This document shows positions 61,796-64,000 of a DNA stretch of 64,000 nt, piece after piece (the stretch's first letter is position 1; each line of letters begins with the position of its first letter). The notes beneath the pieces were generated by a model. It was not told where the DNA came from, ran no database searches, and worked only from the letters and a program-made list of their open reading frames with translations. The stretch comes from Streptomyces roseolilacinus (GTDB lineage Bacteria > Actinomycetota > Actinomycetes > Streptomycetales > Streptomycetaceae): positions 186,001 to 250,000 of the forward strand of contig NZ_BMSV01000008.1 in assembly GCF_014649335.1 (NCBI RefSeq), read 5' to 3'. The translations under genes were made by a program, and so were the position numbers.

Positions 61796-62706
61796 CGGGT
61801 GTCCGACAGGTGAGCCCCGACGCCTCCGCGCGGACGACCCTCGACAAGGCCGCGGACGAGAACTTCCCCGTGGCCCCGTTCTTCCTGCCCCGGGCCTGGC
61901 GCGCCGACCTGATGGCCGTCTACGGCTTCGCCCGCCTCGTCGACGACATCGGCGACGGCGACCTCGCCCCCGGCGGCGCCGACGCCCGCCACCTCGGCGC
62001 CCGCCCCGACGACGGCCCGGAGGCGCTCCTCGACGCCTTCGAGACCGACCTGCTGCGCGTCTTCGACGACACGCCCCCGGGCCCCTCCCACCCGCTGCTC
62101 GCCTCCCTGCGCCCCACCGTGCGCCGCCACGCGCTCGACCCCGGCCCGTTCCTCGCGCTCGTCGAGGCCAACCGCCGGGACCAGCGCGTCCGCCGCTACG
62201 CCACCTACGACGACCTCGTCGGGTACTGCGCGCTGTCCGCCGACCCCGTCGGCCGGCTCGTCCTCGCGATCAGCGGCACCGCCACCCCCGAGCGGATCCG
62301 CCGCTCCGACGCGGTCTGCACCGCCCTGCAGATCGTCGAGCACCTCCAGGACGTCGCCGAGGACCTCCGCCGCGACCGGATCTACCTGCCCGCCGAGGAC
62401 ATGGACCGCTTCCGCGTCACCGAGGCCGACCTGGCCGGCCCCACGGCCAACGCCTCGGTGCGGGCCCTCGTCGCGTACGAGGCCGAACGCGCCCGCGCCC
62501 TGCTGGACGAGGGCGCCCCGCTCGTCGGCAGCGTCCACGGCAGGCTCCGGCTCCTCCTCGCCGGTTTCGTCGCCGGGGGCCACGCCGCCCTCGACGCGAT
62601 CAGGGCCGCCCGGTACGACGTGCTCCCCGGACCGCCCAGAGCCCCCAGGCACCGCCTGCTCCGCCGCGCGGGAGCGGTGTGGCGAGCAGCGCGCGGAGAG
62701 GGGTGA
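61792..62706 (+). CDS. hpnC: Hydroxysqualene synthase of hopanoid pathway
   Basis: A 304-residue squalene/phytoene-synthase fold enzyme: first Asp-rich motif FARLVDDIGDG, second HLQDVAEDLRRDRIYLP, and NFPVAPFFLPRAWR at the N-terminus typical of HpnC. In the HpnCDE route it turns presqualene diphosphate into hydroxysqualene. GTG 61792 overlaps the mini-ORF stop; its own stop overlaps hpnD (GTGA). Confidence 0.93.
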   Translation: MTGVRQVSPDASARTTLDKAADENFPVAPFFLPRAWRADLMAVYGFARLVDDIGDGDLAPGGADARHLGARPDDGPEALLDAFETDLLRVFDDTPPGPSHPLLASLRPTVRRHALDPGPFLALVEANRRDQRVRRYATYDDLVGYCALSADPVGRLVLAISGTATPERIRRSDAVCTALQIVEHLQDVAEDLRRDRIYLPAEDMDRFRVTEADLAGPTANASVRALVAYEAERARALLDEGAPLVGSVHGRLRLLLAGFVAGGHAALDAIRAARYDVLPGPPRAPRHRLLRRAGAVWRAARGEG

Positions 62707-63650
62707 CCAGGACCGTGGACACGACACAGACGCCCCCGCCCGTCCAGGCCGCGTACGGGTACTGCGAGACCGTCACCGCGCGGCAGGCCCGGAACTTCGC
62801 CTACGGCATCCGCCTCCTGCCGGCGGGGAAGCGGCAGGCCATGTCGGCGCTGTACGCCTTCTCGCGGCGCGTCGACGACATCGGCGACGGCTCCCTCGCC
62901 CCCGACGCCAAGCGGCGCCGCCTCGAAGCCACCCGCGACGTCCTCGACCGGATCCGGCGGGGCGCCGTGGACGAGGACGACACCGACCCGGTGGCCGTCG
63001 CCCTCGCCGACGCGGCCCGCCGCTTCCCCCTCCCGCTGGAGGGCCTCGACGAGCTGATCGACGGCGTCCTGATGGACGTGCGCGGCCGGACCTACGAGAC
63101 GTGGGACGACCTGAAGGTCTACTGCCGCTGCGTCGCCGGCGCCATCGGACGCCTCTCGCTCGGCGTGTTCGGCACGGCGCCGGGCGCGCGCGACGCCGAG
63201 CGCGCCCCGGAGTACGCCGACACGCTCGGGCTGGCCCTCCAGCTCACCAACATCCTCCGGGACCTGCGCGAGGACGCGGCCAACGGCCGCAGCTACCTAC
63301 CCGCGGAGGAACTCGCCAAGTTCGGCTGCTCCGACGGCTTCCGCGGCGCGACGCCGCCCCCCGGCGCCGACTTCGCCGGCCTCGTCCACCACGAGGTGCG
63401 CCGCGCCCGCGCCCTGTTCGCGCAGGGGTACCGGCTGCTGCCCCTGCTGGACCGGCGCAGCGGCGCCTGCGTCGCCGCCATGGCCGGGATCTACCGCCGC
63501 CTGCTCGACCGCATCGAGCGCGACCCCGGGGCCGTGCTGCGCGGCCGCGTCTCGCTGCCGGGCCGGGAGAAGGCGTACGTCGCCGTGCGCGGCCTCTCGG
63601 GCCTCGACGCCCGCACGGTCGCCCGCCGCACCGAGGGGACCCGCCCGTGA
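62703..63650 (+). CDS. hpnD: Presqualene diphosphate synthase of hopanoid pathway
   Basis: A 315-residue enzyme with FSRRVDDIGDGS and NILRDLREDAANGRSYLP Asp-rich motifs and the HpnD N-terminus YCETVTARQARNFAYGIRLLP. It condenses two farnesyl diphosphates to presqualene diphosphate. GTG 62703 gives a 4-nt overlap with hpnC but its ribosome binding site is very close (GGAGAGG); GTG 62715 has better spacing and is an alternative. Confidence 0.93.
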   Translation: MTRTVDTTQTPPPVQAAYGYCETVTARQARNFAYGIRLLPAGKRQAMSALYAFSRRVDDIGDGSLAPDAKRRRLEATRDVLDRIRRGAVDEDDTDPVAVALADAARRFPLPLEGLDELIDGVLMDVRGRTYETWDDLKVYCRCVAGAIGRLSLGVFGTAPGARDAERAPEYADTLGLALQLTNILRDLREDAANGRSYLPAEELAKFGCSDGFRGATPPPGADFAGLVHHEVRRARALFAQGYRLLPLLDRRSGACVAAMAGIYRRLLDRIERDPGAVLRGRVSLPGREKAYVAVRGLSGLDARTVARRTEGTRP

Positions 63651-63709
63651 GCCTTCGGACCACGCACCGCGGCCGGGTGTCGCCCCGCGCGCGGGGGGCC
63701 CGCGCATGA
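63647..63709 (+). CDS. 20-codon mini-ORF bridging hpnD and hpnE
   Basis: GTG 63647 overlaps the hpnD stop (GTGA) and its TGA overlaps the hpnE ATG (ATGA). The encoded stretch (MSLRTTHRGRVSPRARGARA) is basic. It spans the whole gap between the two genes, so ribosomes could pass from one to the other. Confidence 0.35.
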   Translation: MSLRTTHRGRVSPRARGARA

Positions 63710-64000
63710 GCGGCCACCACGCCGTCGTCGTGGGGGGCGGCCTCGCCGGGGTCACCGCCGCGCTGCGCCTCGCCGACGCCGGGCTGCGGGTCACCCTGCT
63801 GGAGGGCCGGCCCCGCCTCGGCGGCCTGGCGTTCTCGTTCCGCCGCGGCGACCTCACCGTCGACAACGGCCAGCACGTGTACCTGCGCTGCTGCACCGCG
63901 TACCGCTGGTTCCTCGACCGCGTCGGCGGCACGGACCTCGCGCCCGTGCAGGACCGCCTCGACGTGCCCGTCCTGGACGCCGCCGGCCCGCGCGGCGCCC
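63706..64000 (+). CDS. hpnE: Hydroxysqualene dehydroxylase / squalene-associated FAD oxidoreductase, N-terminal part
   Basis: The gene runs off the window; 98 codons are visible. The FAD-binding motif VVVGGGLAGVTAALRLADAG starts at residue 7, followed by LLEGRPRLGGLAFSFRRG and DNGQHVYLRCC, the characteristic HpnE start. It reduces hydroxysqualene to squalene, the substrate of the hopene cyclase expected downstream. Confidence 0.93.
   Translation, partial: MSGHHAVVVGGGLAGVTAALRLADAGLRVTLLEGRPRLGGLAFSFRRGDLTVDNGQHVYLRCCTAYRWFLDRVGGTDLAPVQDRLDVPVLDAAGPRGA

Overview
The window is about 72% or more G+C, with codon third positions almost always G or C. It has frequent GTG (and some TTG) starts, a WhiB protein, an SsgA-like protein and a hopanoid operon. 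It is best read as chromosomal DNA of a Streptomyces or close relative. I see no rRNA, tRNA, insertion sequence, integrase or CRISPR array. From memory, the right third resembles the S. coelicolor stretch around SCO6745 to SCO6761 (SCO6745 family, idi, CDF transporter, then hopanoid genes); I could not check this.

Left part (1-15500) is mostly housekeeping and accessory genes: the 3' end of an RsbU/SpoIIE-type phosphatase, a GH4 glycosidase, a Tat-exported amine oxidase-like flavoprotein, a divergent pair encoding an ATP-dependent DNA ligase and a LigD-type polymerase, VOC proteins, a WhiB regulator, an acyl-ACP desaturase with a tandem palindromic operator, an ABC-F ATPase, an SsgA-like protein, a secreted BNR-repeat protein, endonuclease V and an enoyl reductase-like protein. 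From 15683 to 21450 lies a complete beta-oxidation operon (CoA-transferase/racemase, acyl-CoA dehydrogenase, thiolase, multifunctional hydratase/dehydrogenase) behind a promoter with an operator in its spacer. A structured repeat region and a MerR gene with a predicted leaderless promoter follow.

The middle (22900-25400) holds an orphan membrane protein and a decay zone with two recognisable gene remnants: an internally deleted GH43 arabinanase and the C-terminal part of a macro-domain protein. Then come a sphingomyelinase-like phosphodiesterase, a DUF2236 protein and a beta-1,3-glucan utilisation locus (27492-36399): GH1 beta-glucosidase, two sugar permeases, a binding lipoprotein, a secreted GH81 endo-beta-1,3-glucanase with a CBM56-like tail and a LacI repressor. 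Three copies of one 14-bp palindrome sit at the three promoters. No transporter ATPase is encoded, so a shared MsiK-type ATPase elsewhere is expected.

After a large TerD-related protein come three secreted peptidases (M1, S15, M14), a second ABC-F ATPase, a Tex protein, an SCO6745-family protein behind a perfect TetR-type palindrome, an enoyl-CoA hydratase, a HATPase, IPP isomerase, a GNAT protein and a CDF metal transporter.

The right end holds the most interesting unit. A tightly overlapped operon (54430-59676) encodes a CDP-alcohol phosphotransferase with an unusual N-terminal domain and an apparent CTG start, a sugar-nucleotide-type cytidylyltransferase, a glycerol-1-phosphate-dehydrogenase-like enzyme, a second CDP-alcohol phosphotransferase with an altered active site, and a GT2 glycosyltransferase. 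A TagGH-like ABC exporter (59788-61513) follows. Together they look like a pathway that makes, activates, transfers, glycosylates and exports a phosphopolyol-containing lipid or polymer. I know of no experimental description of it. It is followed directly by hopanoid genes hpnC, hpnD and the start of hpnE, with 20-codon mini-ORFs overlapping the gene starts.
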